Positions 14,101 through 25,352 of a stretch of DNA of 64,000 bases are shown here, in pieces. Source of the stretch: Adiantum capillus-veneris (Eukaryota; Streptophyta; Polypodiopsida; Polypodiales; Pteridaceae); assembly GCA_014529385.2 (NCBI GenBank), contig CM043953.1, forward strand, positions 71,215,372 through 71,279,371, given 5' to 3'. Each line of letters opens with the position of its first letter. Position 1 is the stretch's first letter. A program made the position numbers and the translations under genes. Below the pieces are notes generated by a model that saw nothing but the letters and a program-made list of their open reading frames with translations, did no database searches and was not told the DNA's origin.

Positions 14101-15052
14101 ACTAAATGCTTGATTTCTGGAGTCTTTTTGAGAAGCATTTATCAATCTTGAGTGATCCATGGCTTCCCTAGACATAGATTTCAGGAACCCAACAGATGTA
14201 TGGGGCATCGTTGCTTCTGCATTTACCTGTTCACGTTCATCATGATGAGAAGGTGACTCACAATTACTTTTCTGGTAAAAAGGTATTAAAACCCTTTCAT
14301 CGGCACTTGCAACTCTAGGTAGGAAGTGGGCCGACTGTTCACCTCGAGGCCAAACACCAGAATCAGACTTTTCAGGCTGGTTACACTGCTCAAGAAAATC
14401 ATGTACTCCTTCACTTTGATTGGAAAGCGAAACAAATCCCCCAGACGCATGTCTCTTTATCAGATTCTTGTGGGCCTGTAGAGCATAACTGTAACAAAAC
14501 AAATTTTAAGAGAAATTCAGCTTACATCACATTACAATGCTCTTCAAAAAGTTGGGCAAGCATATCATTGAGAATACCTTCCTGTATCTGTAATCGACTG
14601 ATTGGTATGGTGCTGAAGCTCAGCACCACCAAATAAATTGAAGGATGAAAATGAGGTATCCCCTGTGTGAAAACATTGCCATATGTACTGTTAGAATATT
14701 TACAACATGCAACATCCCTGCATAGATGACCAAAGCAAGAAAGTAAAACCTTGTGGAAAATGTGCAATTGGTTCACAAGCCGCAATCGTGCTGCAGAGAA
14801 TAAAATTTTCAATATGATCACAAGTTCAGCCTTTTTCCACATTCTGTACACATGATAATTGAAATGTGGCTTTACCCTACATCAAACCTTCAATTTGACT
14901 GTTCCCCAACTGGACATGACACTAGCATCAAAAGATTGTAACAATTTTCAGTATAGACTCAAGACAAGGATTTACCTGCCTGAAGGCCGATCAAGCAACG
15001 TGAAATCTATGGAAGGATGAGAGAGATACATGTCATTGCCATAGTTCTCCAT
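5159..15052 (-). CDS. Plant 'dentin sialophosphoprotein-like' nuclear protein, nine coding exons
   Basis: Coding exons (minus): 15052-14976, 14790-14750, 14662-14578, 14488-11881, 11811-9773, 9680-9632, 9515-9265, 9181-9077, 5405-5159. All introns are GT-AG and the phases join without a stop: 5502 nt, 1833 aa. The ATG is at 15052 (protein begins MENYGNDMYL) and the stop is TAG. Most of the protein is low-complexity, rich in Q, S, N and P. A Q/L-rich stretch near residues 298-325 could be a short coiled coil. A basic NLS-like PPSKKRKK lies at about 1587-1594, followed by a conserved PWH motif. RARKRLILTT lies at about 1648-1657, and the C-terminus ends in QRYVTATAMPRTLPEGVRCLSL-like order (ALxxAMPRxLPEGVxCLSL style). 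KKRKxxxxLxPWH, RxRRLILTT and the C-terminal QRYVTA/LPEGVxCLSL are, from memory, hallmarks of this land-plant family (Arabidopsis At5g07940-like), whose biochemical role I do not know; nuclear location is inferred. Residues about 613-814 contain a tandem duplication. The exon model is by eye, not from transcripts. Confidence 0.85.
6573..6940. repeat. Tandem duplication, about 181 bp x 2, in the last intron
   Basis: The block beginning GAACAGGGCAAGCAGAGTGC starts at 6578 and again at 6759, and the copies stay nearly identical to the CTCACTGACAG sequence near 6750 and 6930. The few differences include a CTCGAG versus CTCTCGAG indel and GACGACGCG versus GACAACGCG. This suggests a fairly recent local duplication. 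Confidence 0.85.
8420..8755. repeat. Diverged local duplication in the last intron
   Basis: CCATCCCTTCTCAACATG plus about 40 following bases, and GCAGTGCTAATCAAAGCTGA with its flanks, each occur twice, roughly 190-200 bp apart. The copies are more diverged than those of the 6573-6940 duplication. Confidence 0.7.
12252..12855 (-). repeat. In-frame tandem duplication inside coding exon 4
   Basis: Two adjacent units of about 300 bp encode residues about 613-714 and 714-814. Both contain FDLESAPET, then GQFEASDT, QQGLYNTQ and NARVQPASE in the same order. The copies differ at scattered sites and by a small indel (MPLSNARVQ versus MPSNARVQ). The region lies in the low-complexity middle of the protein, where length variation is likely tolerated. 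Confidence 0.9.
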
Positions 15053-15067
15053 GTCGAACAGGCTTAT
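14976..15067 (-). other. First coding exon with the 3' end of the 5'UTR
   Basis: A plausible 3' splice site (CACAGTGCAG) ends just above 15067, so the ATG at 15052-15050 would lie 15 bases into this exon. The exon ends at a GTAAATCC donor (14975). The following small exons of 41 and 85 nt keep the frame. Confidence 0.65.
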
Positions 15068-15539
15068 CTGCACTGTGGGTTTCTTTTACTCCCTCAAAAA
15101 CTAAGCTGTATGTCCCTTTTATCTCTCCAGCAATTCATGACATTTTCTTAATAGGCTACTTTCAAGATAACTATGATCCTGATTCCTCCTGTTACATAAC
15201 CGTGAGGTAAATCTATGCCCATGCTAAACAAACAATATTTGATGCTTCGAGACGGTGAATTTTCTGATTGTCATTATATAGCCGTCTAGCCAGATGGTTG
15301 TCCTGGATCTGCCTGAGGTTGGATCCCTTGAGGAAGATCACCGGTATGCCTAACTGTTGCAGCAGCTCAGCTGCTTTAAAACTCGCAGCAGGATGGAGCT
15401 GCTTTATTGATAACCACCATTGCTACCTTCCTGGAGCTTCGAGCAGAGGGAACCTCGGGAGCTTTACTGTGGTTTGCAACGCCTCTCGAACAAAGAATAG
15501 AAGGAGAGGACTAGCACTTACACACTCACGGGGAGGAGG

Positions 15540-15850
15540 AAAGGAGGAGAGGGTATCTGTGCGAGCGAACGGCCGAAACAATTTCCTGAGCGCTGATCAA
15601 AGAGCAGCTATCTCTTCGGCGATGGAAGTTTTCTTCTTCGGCAAGGTGGGTGAGGAGAGGTAAGACGGTGCTGCTGATCAGCGAAGCTCGCATTCCACCA
15701 TAGCCATGGAGGAGAGAGAGAAGGGCGGGGGGAGATAAAACAGGCGAAGTAAAGTTTGGAGAGAGAAAGAGAAGAAGAAGAAGAAGAAGAGAAGAGAAGA
15801 GAGAGAGAGAGAGAGGGGGGGGGGGGGGGCGGCGGGCGGTCCGACCCCCT
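15540..15850 (-). promoter_or_regulatory. Probable 5'UTR exon and core promoter of the nuclear-protein gene
   Basis: On the minus strand a C/T-rich stretch (complement of 15756-15830, including a run of 14 C) precedes a GC-richer segment that ends at a good donor, CCCC|GTGAGTGTG (15539). This would pair with the acceptor above 15067 to give a 472-bp leader intron. Pyrimidine patches near the start site are common in plant promoters. The start site itself cannot be placed and no clear TATA box was seen. Confidence 0.45.
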
Positions 15851-16510
15851 GTTAGGTCTGGGAAGGCTATTAAAGCACGTTCCCACGAAGACAAGCAAGA
15901 ACCTTGCCAACCCCACCACATTTGTTGATATTGAGAAGCCACATCATGCATTTCACTTTTCTACTAAAAGTTTTTTATTCAAGGAGAAGGAAAACTTAGC
16001 TCACAAACTTAAAAATTCAAAACCGCCCCTTCCCTCCCTTTCCTAGTCTTCTAGTAGTCTTCCTCTTTTGAAAATTTTTTGCATATCCATTCATAGCCAT
16101 CAATCCCACACACACACACATACGGTCCGCCATGGTAATGTCATATGTGACGAACAAAAAGGTACTTTTGTACCAACATGGAAGCGAGATCAAACCATGA
16201 ATGATGTGGTGAAGGGTTAGACTCTACGAAGTCTAACCATGATCGATTTGAGCAAGAACAGTTGATACGTTGTTGGAGAGGTTGCCTAGATCAATGCCAT
16301 GTATGCCTATTACTACGGTGAGACCCTTATTGAAACCACAAACACAATATTTTGCCATTAGTATTGGGGAGGAGGATGGTCAATTGGATTTTGTGGCGAT
16401 GTCATATAAAGAGGGGCTTTGAGGCACTAGGGTGCATGTGTGAAGCTCTTCAAAAGTAATTAGCCTTCTCTCAAGAAGTTTAAAATGCTCCAGCACATGC
16501 TAGCTTTTGT

Positions 16511-16548
<38 letters not shown>

Positions 16549-18003
16549 TCAACCACAAGGCAATTCAGCTCTACATTGCTTGGCAAATTGCCTTCGTCCA
16601 CTATGATTGGGTTGCAAGTTTGCCGATAGAAATGATGCATTGAACAATCTAGACAAGTAAAACACAATAAAAATTGTATTGACACTATGAGATGGAATTT
16701 CAAATAGAAGAGCAAGTATTGGACATGATCGGAGAGTGAAAATTGAATACGAGCAAGGTCTCAACATGATTAGAGAGAACTGCTTACTTGCTTGAAAACT
16801 TTAAAGGACTAGTACGGTCGACCGCCTTCGGCGGCCTCTCTGTCTCTTTCTCTCTCCCTCTTTATCGCGTGCACAGGGGCTTCTCTAAGTTTTGGAGTTC
16901 AACCTTCATGTCGTAGATTTCGGCACATGTAAAGAGCTCCCCCTTCCGCCAAATTATGTTAGTTTAGATTATCGGCAAGTCTTCTTACGTGTCTCTGAAA
17001 AAGATCCATCGCACTTAACTTTTAAGGTCCAAAATACTCACATTTGAAGAGGTCTTTCTTATTGATTCCAATGGTTTTGGCATACATACTAATACATACT
17101 AGAGATCGTGTGAATTGTTTATGTATATTTCCACACAAATAACACATCCACACGTAGAGAGGGATGTTAAACGTGTAAAAAATGTGTTATCTAGATCCTA
17201 CATGCTTTTCCTAAGCTTCTTATGTGTTGAAAAAGCGTGAGACAATTATATTTGAAATTGAAATTGTAAGATGATGTAAAACGAGGAAATTTTGATATGC
17301 AAAAGTTCATAGGTGATTGCAACAATGCAAAGTGCATGATCTCCCTCCTCTTTGTGTACGTTCAAGTCTTGAGGTAAGTGCCAAAATAATTATTGGTGGA
17401 ACTTCGTGGACGATGCGAAGTGTACGGATCATGTTAAAGCTCATAATATTGTTGCTATCAAAAATATGTGACGGTGCATTAAATTGTCCATCCAACGTCT
17501 AGTTGCACATAGGATGTGCCAAAGATCACCTTTTGAAGACAAAAATGTTGGTTTCAAAGCTTTTTTTTGCCGAATGACATTGGAGATTTATATATTGAAA
17601 GCAAAGTTTACATGAACAGAGGCATTGGAGCCGATACATGCCAACTCACAAAGTCTTTGACCACAAAGGTCCACACAAGAATATTGCTTTTACAAATAAT
17701 TTCCATCCATAGAGGATCATCAAAATAAACAAGTTCATATTTATCTCTAAGTGTCTGCCTTGAAGTCGACTGCTTCCTCTAGTTTCATAATTAGCTCTTT
17801 AAGTTCATCCAAGAGCTCACCAACCCACTTGCCATCATCTTTAAGTCCATCTTCTAAGATGTCCTATGGCTTGCCACCCTACTCTGTACATAATACTTTG
17901 ATGCATCTTTAAGGATGGTGAACTTTTGAAGGAAATCTATTGCATCCATTCTCCTCATAGTTGGTGTAGAAATTAAGCATTTCGGAATCATATCCTTATC
18001 GGT
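15851..18003. other. Intergenic DNA between the gene and the retrotransposon stack
   Basis: No coding region was recognised. It holds a (GT)n microsatellite at about 16515-16544, a hairpin at 16215-16238 and AT-rich DNA. About 17560-18003 has codon-like patches on the minus strand, but I cannot assign them. The last five bases (17999-18003, TCGGT) would be the target duplication of element G, but the partner copy lies outside the window. Confidence 0.5.
16215..16238. repeat. Short perfect hairpin
   Basis: GGTTAGACT pairs with AGTCTAACC around a 6-nt loop. A second small hairpin, GGTAC-TTTT-GTACC, lies at 16161-16174. Their function is unknown. Confidence 0.6.
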
Positions 18004-19462
18004 TGTAAAGGAAATGGCCTATGAACTTTGGGAATAGTGGAATTAAGAGAATTAGAGTGAACATTTTGTGCGACTACTTTGAGAGCATAGGGGTGAACTT
18101 AATTAGCGGTAGCAACATAACCATAGTATTTAATTAACTTGGCATGAACAATACTTTTGCAAGAGAGAGAGTTCAGAGAACTTGACAACAATTGAGGATC
18201 GGTCCCCCCTCCAATAGGCTTTTGTATTATAGATTCTCTCATCGAGAGAGACTTGGTACAATACAATCTTTGTGTTCCTTGTGACCTGGGTGATGCAATG
18301 AAGATGGAGCTTCATGCATCACGATCATAACATAGACTCTGTAGAAATCATTAACCATCCCTAGCCTTAGTCCCAAGGCCTCAAACACCTTCAAAGGTTG
18401 AGAGAGCTAGCGGAGAATGAGGGTAGGGAAGAGGAAGAAGAAATATTCATAGGAGAAAGAAATAGTTCCTCACTTATAATCACTCGTCTTGCTTAGCATA
18501 CATAATAGCATAATAATGAAGATGGAGAAGATGGCAAGCTTAAGCATTGAAGCATGGCTCTTGGTTGGATTTGCATTCCATAGCTAAGAGTGTTGGTGTA
18601 GGCTCTCAACTTCTCTACTAGCTTGGAGAAGGAGATGGAGCTCTTGCACTTTGCAACTCACACAATGAGTGTGTGTGGGGGGGGGAGGAGAGTATGCCAC
18701 CCAAGCTAGCCCCCTCCTTGCTTTGGTTGACCCCCTCTTCAAGCACTAGCTGGCACTTGATTAGATCTCCTCAAGCCTGGCCAATCACATGCTTAGTGCA
18801 TATCAAGCAACAAGGGTAGCCTTGGGACAAGTGTCCCCCTTTCCCCTTTAAGAGAGAGGACTTGATAAATGCATAAACAATTAATTGAATTAACTAAATT
18901 ATCATTGGACCCCTTGGCCAACCAATAGGCTTTAAGCACACCATGAGGGAAACATGAAGAGGAGCTTGACAAGTGTCTTATTTGCTTTCTTTGTACCAAG
19001 CTTTCCTTGTATGAGGGTGTGTGTGTTCTCTCTCTAGCTCCTACGAAGAGGGCTCGACCCCCCTTGAGTAGGGATCATGTTGACTTTGTGGAACACCTTA
19101 CCCCCTCAAGCACCTTAGTCATGGAGCACCTTAGCACCTTAATCAGCAAGCATGACAAGCACCTCAAGCTTGGGTCAGGTTCCCACCTCAAGCTCAACCC
19201 TAGCTTGCCTAAGGTGAAAGAACTTTTAACACTAACCTTTGGAGGTCTTTAATGAAGCTAACCCTAAGGTCTTTAAGCTCCATTAGCTAGCCTTGCTCTT
19301 TGACAGACTATCTCTCATTTGGACCCCTTTACCATTGGCCCCCGAGATAGATCTGTAAGCACATGTCTATATTCTAACCTTTGTTCCCGCCTATTCTCTC
19401 ACATTAAATGATCAGTTCAATATGAGAAAATCATCTGGGTTGGTTAGTTAGATTTTATGACG
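18004..19462 (-). repeat. 3' LTR of element G
   Basis: It begins TGTAAAGGAAATGG and ends TTATGACG (a CA end with its last base changed). It is homologous to 61445-62587 along its length (shared: GGAAATGGCCTATGAACTT, GTGCGACTACTTTGAG, AGAGAGAGAGTT, GTGCATATCAAGCAACAAGG). Relative to the right copy it lacks about 22 bp near 18195. The preceding TCGGT is an unpaired target-duplication candidate. Confidence 0.8.
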
Positions 19463-20645
19463 TTACCTCTCTCTTGAAATCATAGTCGTCCTCGACTATG
19501 AGATAGAAGAGATAAAGCCTTAGTCATTAGTCAATGTTTCTTAGCGGGTAGAGGATCCCTTTTTACCCTACGACATCATTCCAAGATGGATGACTAATCC
19601 ATTTGGTGCTTGGGAGATGTAGTTGCCACAAGCATGTCTTATCTTTAGTCCATTTCATTCTCCCAAGTACAGTGACAAATTCTACTTGGTGTTTGAGAGA
19701 CGTCGTCATCACAAACATGATTCTAAGCATGCATACTACTTAAATTGTGCAGAATGAAAAGAGAATTAGTCTTATAAGACAAAACCATTGATCATTTAAA
19801 AGAAATTTGTACATTTGCTTACTCTAATGTAGCATTGTAAGCATTGACAAGGTTCATACTATCCTTAAGCTATATTCCTTACATCCATCTAGCATCTTCA
19901 AAAGGATGATTTTTGAACTTAATAAGATACCGCAGGATAATCTAACCATGTCATAGTACCTTGTCTTCATTGCAAAAAATAGCTTCGGGTTGTAGCACCT
20001 CTTCTTGGTCTTTGATTTCAGGAGGGTCTTCAATAATTGGTTCACTTGGTGGCTCTCCTTTGTAGGCTTAAGTAGGCTCACAAAACATTGTGTATGAGCC
20101 AATGGTTGGGCAGCTTGTGTAAATAATACATCTCAAGATTGGCTTCAAGATTTGAAAAGGACTATAGTATATTGTTTGCTAGCTTAGCATAATACTTTTG
20201 ATGGCCTGTAGGATTTTTGCACGTCGTTTGCCTCAATCGAGCCTTGGGAAATTTAAGTAAGACCCAATCATTTTCTTTGAATGTTAAGGCCCTTCTGGGC
20301 TTGTTAGCACCAGCTTTTTTCCTTTGTTGAGAGATGGATATAGCTTCCTTAATCTTTTGGACAGATTCTTGTAGGTCACGGCTATACTCATCGATAGCAA
20401 AGATTCCCATGTACTTTAAGTAGCAAGGGTCTTTTAGGTCTTCCCTCAATGACTTCAAAAGGTGCTTTTGCCGTTGAAGTATGGATAGTATTATTGTACG
20501 CATACTCTACAAGGGGTAAATACTTTTCCCACTGTGAGCATTGATCTACTTCTGTAACATAAGTTTTTAGTAGCTCGAGTATTGTAAGATTGGGTATCTC
20601 ACTTTGGCCATCCGTTTGTGGGTGATAGGCCGCAGAGAAATTCAA
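19463..20645 (-). pseudogene. Integrase core end and C-terminal domain of element G (broken)
   Basis: The frame at 20645-20388 holds AAYHPQTDGQSE and VEYAYNNTIHTST, typical of the Ty3/gypsy integrase around its catalytic Glu. The overlapping frame at 20503-20162 continues with DEYSRDLQESVQ, FKENDWVLLKFPK and GHQKYYAKL, the region after the core. Frame 20102-19854 starts near the FVSLLKPTK motif that precedes a chromodomain. A short EDDYDFKRE-like end lies just before the PPT at about 19463-19500. At least two frameshifts and a stop break it. Further upstream integrase motifs (20650-21300) are too decayed for me to align with confidence. Confidence 0.75.
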
Positions 20646-21312
20646 TATTGTTCCTAAATTTTCAACGAGACCTTTTCAAAAATTATTGGTCATTTTAGGA
20701 TCTCTATCTGACACGATGGATGTTGGCAATCCATGGTGTTTGAAATCTGAGATATGAAGAGATTTTCCATTTGGTGTGTCTTAATAGTCTTGTTGATAGG
20801 AATAAAGTGTGCTTGCTTGCTAAACCCGTCGACTATTGTCTATATTCTTGTATTTCCATGGATAGACTTGGGTAATCCAAAGACAAATCCATGGATATAC
20901 TCTCCCGTGGTGAATTAGGGATTGGCAATGGCTAGAGTAATCCAGGTTGCTTCCCTCTATCATACTTAGTCTTTCGGCATACTAGACATTTTGAAACATA
21001 TACTTGTCTGTCCACTTTCATGGTAGGCCAATAGAAGTATGTCTCTACTCCTCAAAGAGTAGGCTAAATGCCTCTATGCCCCGCATAGGAAGGAGCATGG
21101 GATTCATGCATGACTTTCTCACGAAGGGAGTGGGTAGCACATATCCTATTGCCATGAAGAAGGTAACCATCCTACAAGGTGAATGGTTCCTCTTTCTTCC
21201 CCAAAGCAAGGGATGACATTAGATCTTTAAAGTCAGGGTCAATAGCATACTCATCTATCATAGAAGATAGATCATTGTGAGTTGCTATAAACACCGCATT
21301 AACTTTTGGTAA

Positions 21313-21531
21313 TCATGAAAGTGCATCGGCCACTTGATTGTACTTACTAGCAATGTGAGCAATATGAAAATAAAATTGCGATAGAAAATTTGCCCACCTC
21401 ATTTGTTTGTCAAAAAGCTTGGTTTGGGTCATGAAGTACTTGAGACATGATGGTTTGTTCGTAAAATAAATGGAGTCCCCAATAAATAGTGCTTCCATGT
21501 GTCTAGGGCATGTAGAACAACTGTGTGCTTT
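21313..21531 (-). pseudogene. C-terminal part of RNase H of element G
   Basis: The minus strand reads from VVLHALDTWKH at the NA1 junction into FTNKPSCLKYFMTQ, QMRWANFLSQF and YNQVADALS, the conserved end of the Ty3/gypsy RNase H. The N-terminal part lies at 56114-55951, on the far side of NA1. The frame then runs into degraded integrase N-terminal sequence (20650-21312). Confidence 0.8.
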
Positions 21532-22478
21532 GCTGCACGTGTCGAAGGCTCAGAACTTGCTTGCGCACTGTGTGCAAGCCTCGAAAGGCTGCAAGCACAC
21601 AACTAGATAGTCCTAGCAAGCTCAAAGAAACAATGGTGTGTCACTCCAATGCTTCCGTTGTGAAGAATCTTGTGATGTGAAGAAGAAGGAGCCACCGTCG
21701 ATGCCACGCTCAATCGCCTCGCGCCGCCGATGGCGTTGCAATGCTCGATTACTCTCTCTCTAGCATACACACACACACCTACACAAGTGAGCACCCAAAG
21801 GAGAAGGAGATAGAGATGGAGCAAGAGCTCTTCTTATCTTACACCTGAAAGAATGAGGATTTTAGGTCAAAATAGACCTTTTATAAGAGTTTAATCCATT
21901 CACACATGGGCGTCCATAGTGGCCGATCAAAGTAAAAATAGTATCAAATGAGATATGTGGTGCGCCTCTCGTCGGCGATCACCTAAGCACCTATAGGATC
22001 GACAAACCCGATCCCTGACGCAAAACAATGTGATATCCGTGGATGTTAACTGGGCCGACGCCCGTTTGCCAAGGTCAGCACCAAGCGATGGGAAGCATTG
22101 GGCAATCACCAAGCCTCCTATTCACTCAATGCTGACTCCACTGTCGCCTGTAATGACTTTAACACCAAGGTCAGCACCAAGCGATGGGGAGAGTTGGGCA
22201 GTCACCAAGCCTCCTATTCGCTCGGTGCTAGCTCCACTGTCGCTTGTAATGACTTTAACACCAAGGTTGGCACCAAGTGATGGGGAGTGTTGGGCAGTCA
22301 CCCAAGCCTCCTATTCGCTCAGTGATGACTCCACTATCGCTTGTGATGACTTCAACACCAAGGTCAGTACCAAGCGATGGGAAGCGTTGGGCAGTCACCA
22401 AGCCTCTTATTTGCTCAGTGCTGACTCCATTGTCGCTTGTAATGACATCACCAAAAAGGGCTCCATTGTCAGTTAACA
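21532..22478 (-). repeat. 3' LTR of NA1
   Basis: It begins TGTGTGCTTTGCTGCACG and ends GTTAACA, like the copy at 54912-55950. It includes a short CT/CA microsatellite (about 21751-21785) and four copies of a 96-97 bp tandem repeat (about 22068-22456, each with ACCAAGGTCAGCACCAAGCG or a close variant). The LTR of the related NA2 has no such block and is only about 580 bp long. Confidence 0.85.
22068..22456. repeat. 96-bp tandem repeats within the NA1 3' LTR
   Basis: The repeat phase marker AAGGT occurs at 22071, 22167, 22263 and 22360 (spacing 96, 96, 97). The matching block in the other LTR has marker positions 55544, 55640, 55736 and 55831. The copies differ by scattered transitions. The array was therefore present in the LTR before NA1 inserted. 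Confidence 0.9.
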
Positions 22479-22492
22479 TGCCTCCCTTCTTG
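22479..22492 (-). other. Polypurine tract of NA1
   Basis: The minus strand reads AAGAAGGGAGGCA directly before the TGTTAAC start of the 3' LTR. This is the expected plus-strand primer and fixes the element orientation as minus. NA2 has the equivalent tract at 38149-38161. Confidence 0.75.
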
Positions 22493-24046
22493 ATGTAGAT
22501 TCCATCCTCGAAAGCTATTGAGATGAAACCCATTTGTCGAGGTGGAAGAGCATCCGAGATTGAATATCCTTAGCCTTCTTCATCACTGCAAAATCAACCA
22601 AAATTGGCACAGTAATTTCATTGTCATATACATTTAAAAAGCACATGCAATTTTAGGCACACAAATTGATTGGTAATAGAATATTAAACAATTTGTTAGT
22701 AGTAAAACATTAAATTGTAATATAATCAAATGCATAAGTACTTGTAAAGGTTAAAAAAAAACAAGTATGGGGTCACTAATTTAACGATCGAGAGGCACTA
22801 GAGGTCAACATTAATACCATAGGCAAGCTTCTCAATTTTCTCTGGTCAATTAAATTATTTAATCACAAGAGCAAAGTATTTCATGTTCGAGGGCTGACTA
22901 GAGGCTATAACCTAGAAGACCTTGTAGTTAAGCTATGATAAAAGGAATTGCTCATGGAATCATCGCTTGACTTATTCCCTTTTATTTGACTCCTCAAAGT
23001 TTGTTCACATTGATTCAATTTTGATGTGTATGCTTATTTTATATGCCTTGGGTTTTTTGCTTTTCAAGGAAAAGCGTCCACACTGATCAGACCTCTAGGG
23101 CTCTAGTACCATAGGTGATCATGTGAGTGAAGTACCAAATCAAGATGGGATTTCTCTTCCAGCCTAAGATTTTACATTGTGGCACTTTTGATTTTATTGT
23201 TTGTTCATTTTTAGCATTTTAATTTTGTAACTTTGGGGGGTCATATAACATTGTTACCCTCCCCAGGCTCATCACACTAGTAAACTCCCTTTATAATACT
23301 TAAGCTAAAGGTCAATAGGGACTAAGCCCACTGGAAATCCCTATTACATTGCACACAATGCTACCTAAATCGGATTAAGAGCCTAAAGTAACCATTGATT
23401 ATTAGGAAGGCATTCCCCATGGTATTAAGAGAAGATCTCTAACTCCTAACTTGGTCAAACTAGCTTAGTCAAACTGTTTGATTCTGAAACCTAAACAAGG
23501 GATTATGACAGAAAATTATATAGAATCTATTGTTTAGTCTAAGAAAATGTGATGAATATTGTGCTTCTAATCACATGTAAGGCAAACAATCATGGATATA
23601 AAAACAAAGACAAGGGGCAATGCTAATGGACAAAAAACACCTATCCGTGTTGATGATTGCGCTCGATTCAAAGAGTGAACGAGAGAAAGATTCCATGAAG
23701 TTCAAAATTCTAACAATTACAATGTCTTTTGGTACACACTAGAAAACACAAGGAATACCTCTAGGAGGCACATCAATGGAAATAGCCACCAACCTTTATT
23801 GAACACAATCAAACAACATAAGGAAACCTAACCTAATTATTTGCACCCCCCTAGAGAGTCAAGGGAATAGGATATTGTAGAGATGTGGAGGTAACCCTAA
23901 GGCTAAATCCCTATCCTCGTCATCATCGAGAAAAACAAAGTCATCATCCGTGAGACCATACGTTCCATCCATGTAATCATGTAACTCTTCCTCATCATTA
24001 GAGGCACAAATGTTCGCTAAGAACGTCATTAGGCATCTATAGTCAT
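22493..24046 (-). mobile_element. NA1 3' internal region up to the Copia1 insertion
   Basis: About 22493-23800 matches NA2 at about 38162-39450 (shared: ATTGGCACAGTAAT, TTGTAACTTTGGGGGGTCAT, AAACTCCCTTTATAATACTT). No protein domain was seen there. From about 23860 to 24041 the minus strand has an open, acidic frame absent from NA2 (see findings), ending in a TGA at 23861-23859. GTCAT at 24042-24046 is the left copy of the Copia1 target duplication. Confidence 0.7.
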
Positions 24047-24273
24047 TGTTACCATATACATGTGGTAGTGATGTGTGTGAACACGCTAGGACCGCCGGGG
24101 CATTTTTTCCCTCTTTAGGAGGTTTTTTCCCCCGTGCATTGTATATACGCCCATCACTCTAGGGCTATCTATCTTTCCATTGCACACTAAGTAATACACT
24201 CTCGATTGTGTGCCTTGAGATTCCTTCGTCTTCTCCAAGATGTGTGCGTTTCTCTGCAACCCTAATTCCAACA
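24047..24273 (+). repeat. 5' LTR of Copia1
   Basis: It starts TGTTACCATATACATG, ends ATTCCAACA, and is 227 bp long, the same as the 3' copy. The PBS begins three bases downstream. Confidence 0.95.
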
Positions 24274-24275
24274 AT

Positions 24276-24287
24276 TGGTATCAAAGC
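24276..24287 (+). other. Primer binding site of Copia1
   Basis: TGGTATCAAAGC is one base away from the usual plant initiator-Met PBS, TGGTATCAGAGC, and lies right after the LTR. Confidence 0.85.
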
Positions 24288-24635
24288 AGGTTGCGTCCTC
24301 CCGGGCTTAGTCGCCAGCTGCACCAGTACACGTCTGCTCACTTTCTCCCATTTCAGTGAGCTTTGGCGAGCGTTCGCAGGTCGACAAATATTTTGGGTTA
24401 TCTCGTAGAGCTTGGTGTGCTCAGATTTTTGATTTGGGCTCATTTCGGCCTCCGTTTCCACTACAAGCAGTACTGCACAGGCTATTTTGTCATTTTGTGC
24501 AGAATTTCTGTCAGTGTTGTTTTCTACATAACATGTGCCTTATAGTCTTCTATGGTTTGTGCTATATAGCACGTGTTGTTCCCGCTCCGTTTCTTCTATT
24601 TTCGGGCAGTTTTCACATCAGGTGCAACATTTACC

Positions 24636-25352
24636 ATGGCTGACAACAACAACACAGATGTGTTCAAGATGTTTGTTGTTGAGGACAGGTTGGATGGGGA
24701 CAACTACCCTATGTGGGCTTATATGATGCAGCATGTTCTTGTGTCAAAGGGCGTCTGGAACATTGTGTAGGGCATTGATGTACGTCTTGGTTCTGAGGAT
24801 GTAGGAGATGTTGAGGATGTTGCAGGTCTTGCTGCAAGGATTGCTGCTGTTAGAGTTGTTTTGTCTACAACATAACAAGCTCGTTGGGATTTTAAGGATG
24901 CACAAGCTCATGCATTGATTGCATTGTTTGTGAAGCGCACCATTGTTCCTCACATTCGTTCAGCAAAATCTGCAAAACAGGCTTGGGATATTCTAGTAGG
25001 TCTTTATGCAAAGCAGGCTTGGGATATTCTAGCAGGTCTTTATGCAAGCCACAACGAGGCTAAAATTGCTTTGCTGCGTAAAGAGCTGGAGTCAAAGATT
25101 ATGCATGAGGAAGATGATATGGACACTTTCCTTGCTAGTGTCAAGGATATCAATGAGCAACTTATTTTTGCAGGAGAAGTCATTTTAGACAATTCCCTTG
25201 TGCAGACTGTCCTTGATGCCTTATCAAATTCTTACCAGACTTTTTCTAGTACTTGGAGAGTTATGACCCAAGGAAATCCAGAAGTTGTCAAGTTTGATGC
25301 ATTATGCACATTGCTGTTGCAAGAGTCACTTTCCAAAAAAAAACAGGACTAG
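24636..25352 (+). pseudogene. Copia1 Gag N-terminal region (with two stops)
   Basis: The ATG at 24636 starts MADNNNTDVF, followed by LDGDNYPMWAYMMQHVL, the usual start of copia Gag (UBN2-type). The frame is broken by TAG at 24768-24770 and a TAA near 24873, then runs from 24915 to the TAG at 25350-25352. It contains an in-frame 36-bp tandem duplication (KQAWDILVGLYA followed by KQAWDILAGLYA). At a run of nine A near 25335-25345 the Gag frame shifts relative to the downstream frame. Confidence 0.85.

Noticed and set aside
15526-16046. Open frames rich in Glu/Arg or Ser/Leu/Pro on both strands
   Set aside because: They come from the GA/CT microsatellite at the promoter of the 5159-15052 gene and have no domain.
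22030-22533. 148-codon plus frame and overlapping frames
   Set aside because: They are products of the 96-bp tandem repeats in the NA1 LTR; the repeated residues reflect the DNA repeat. The same holds for 55539-55948.
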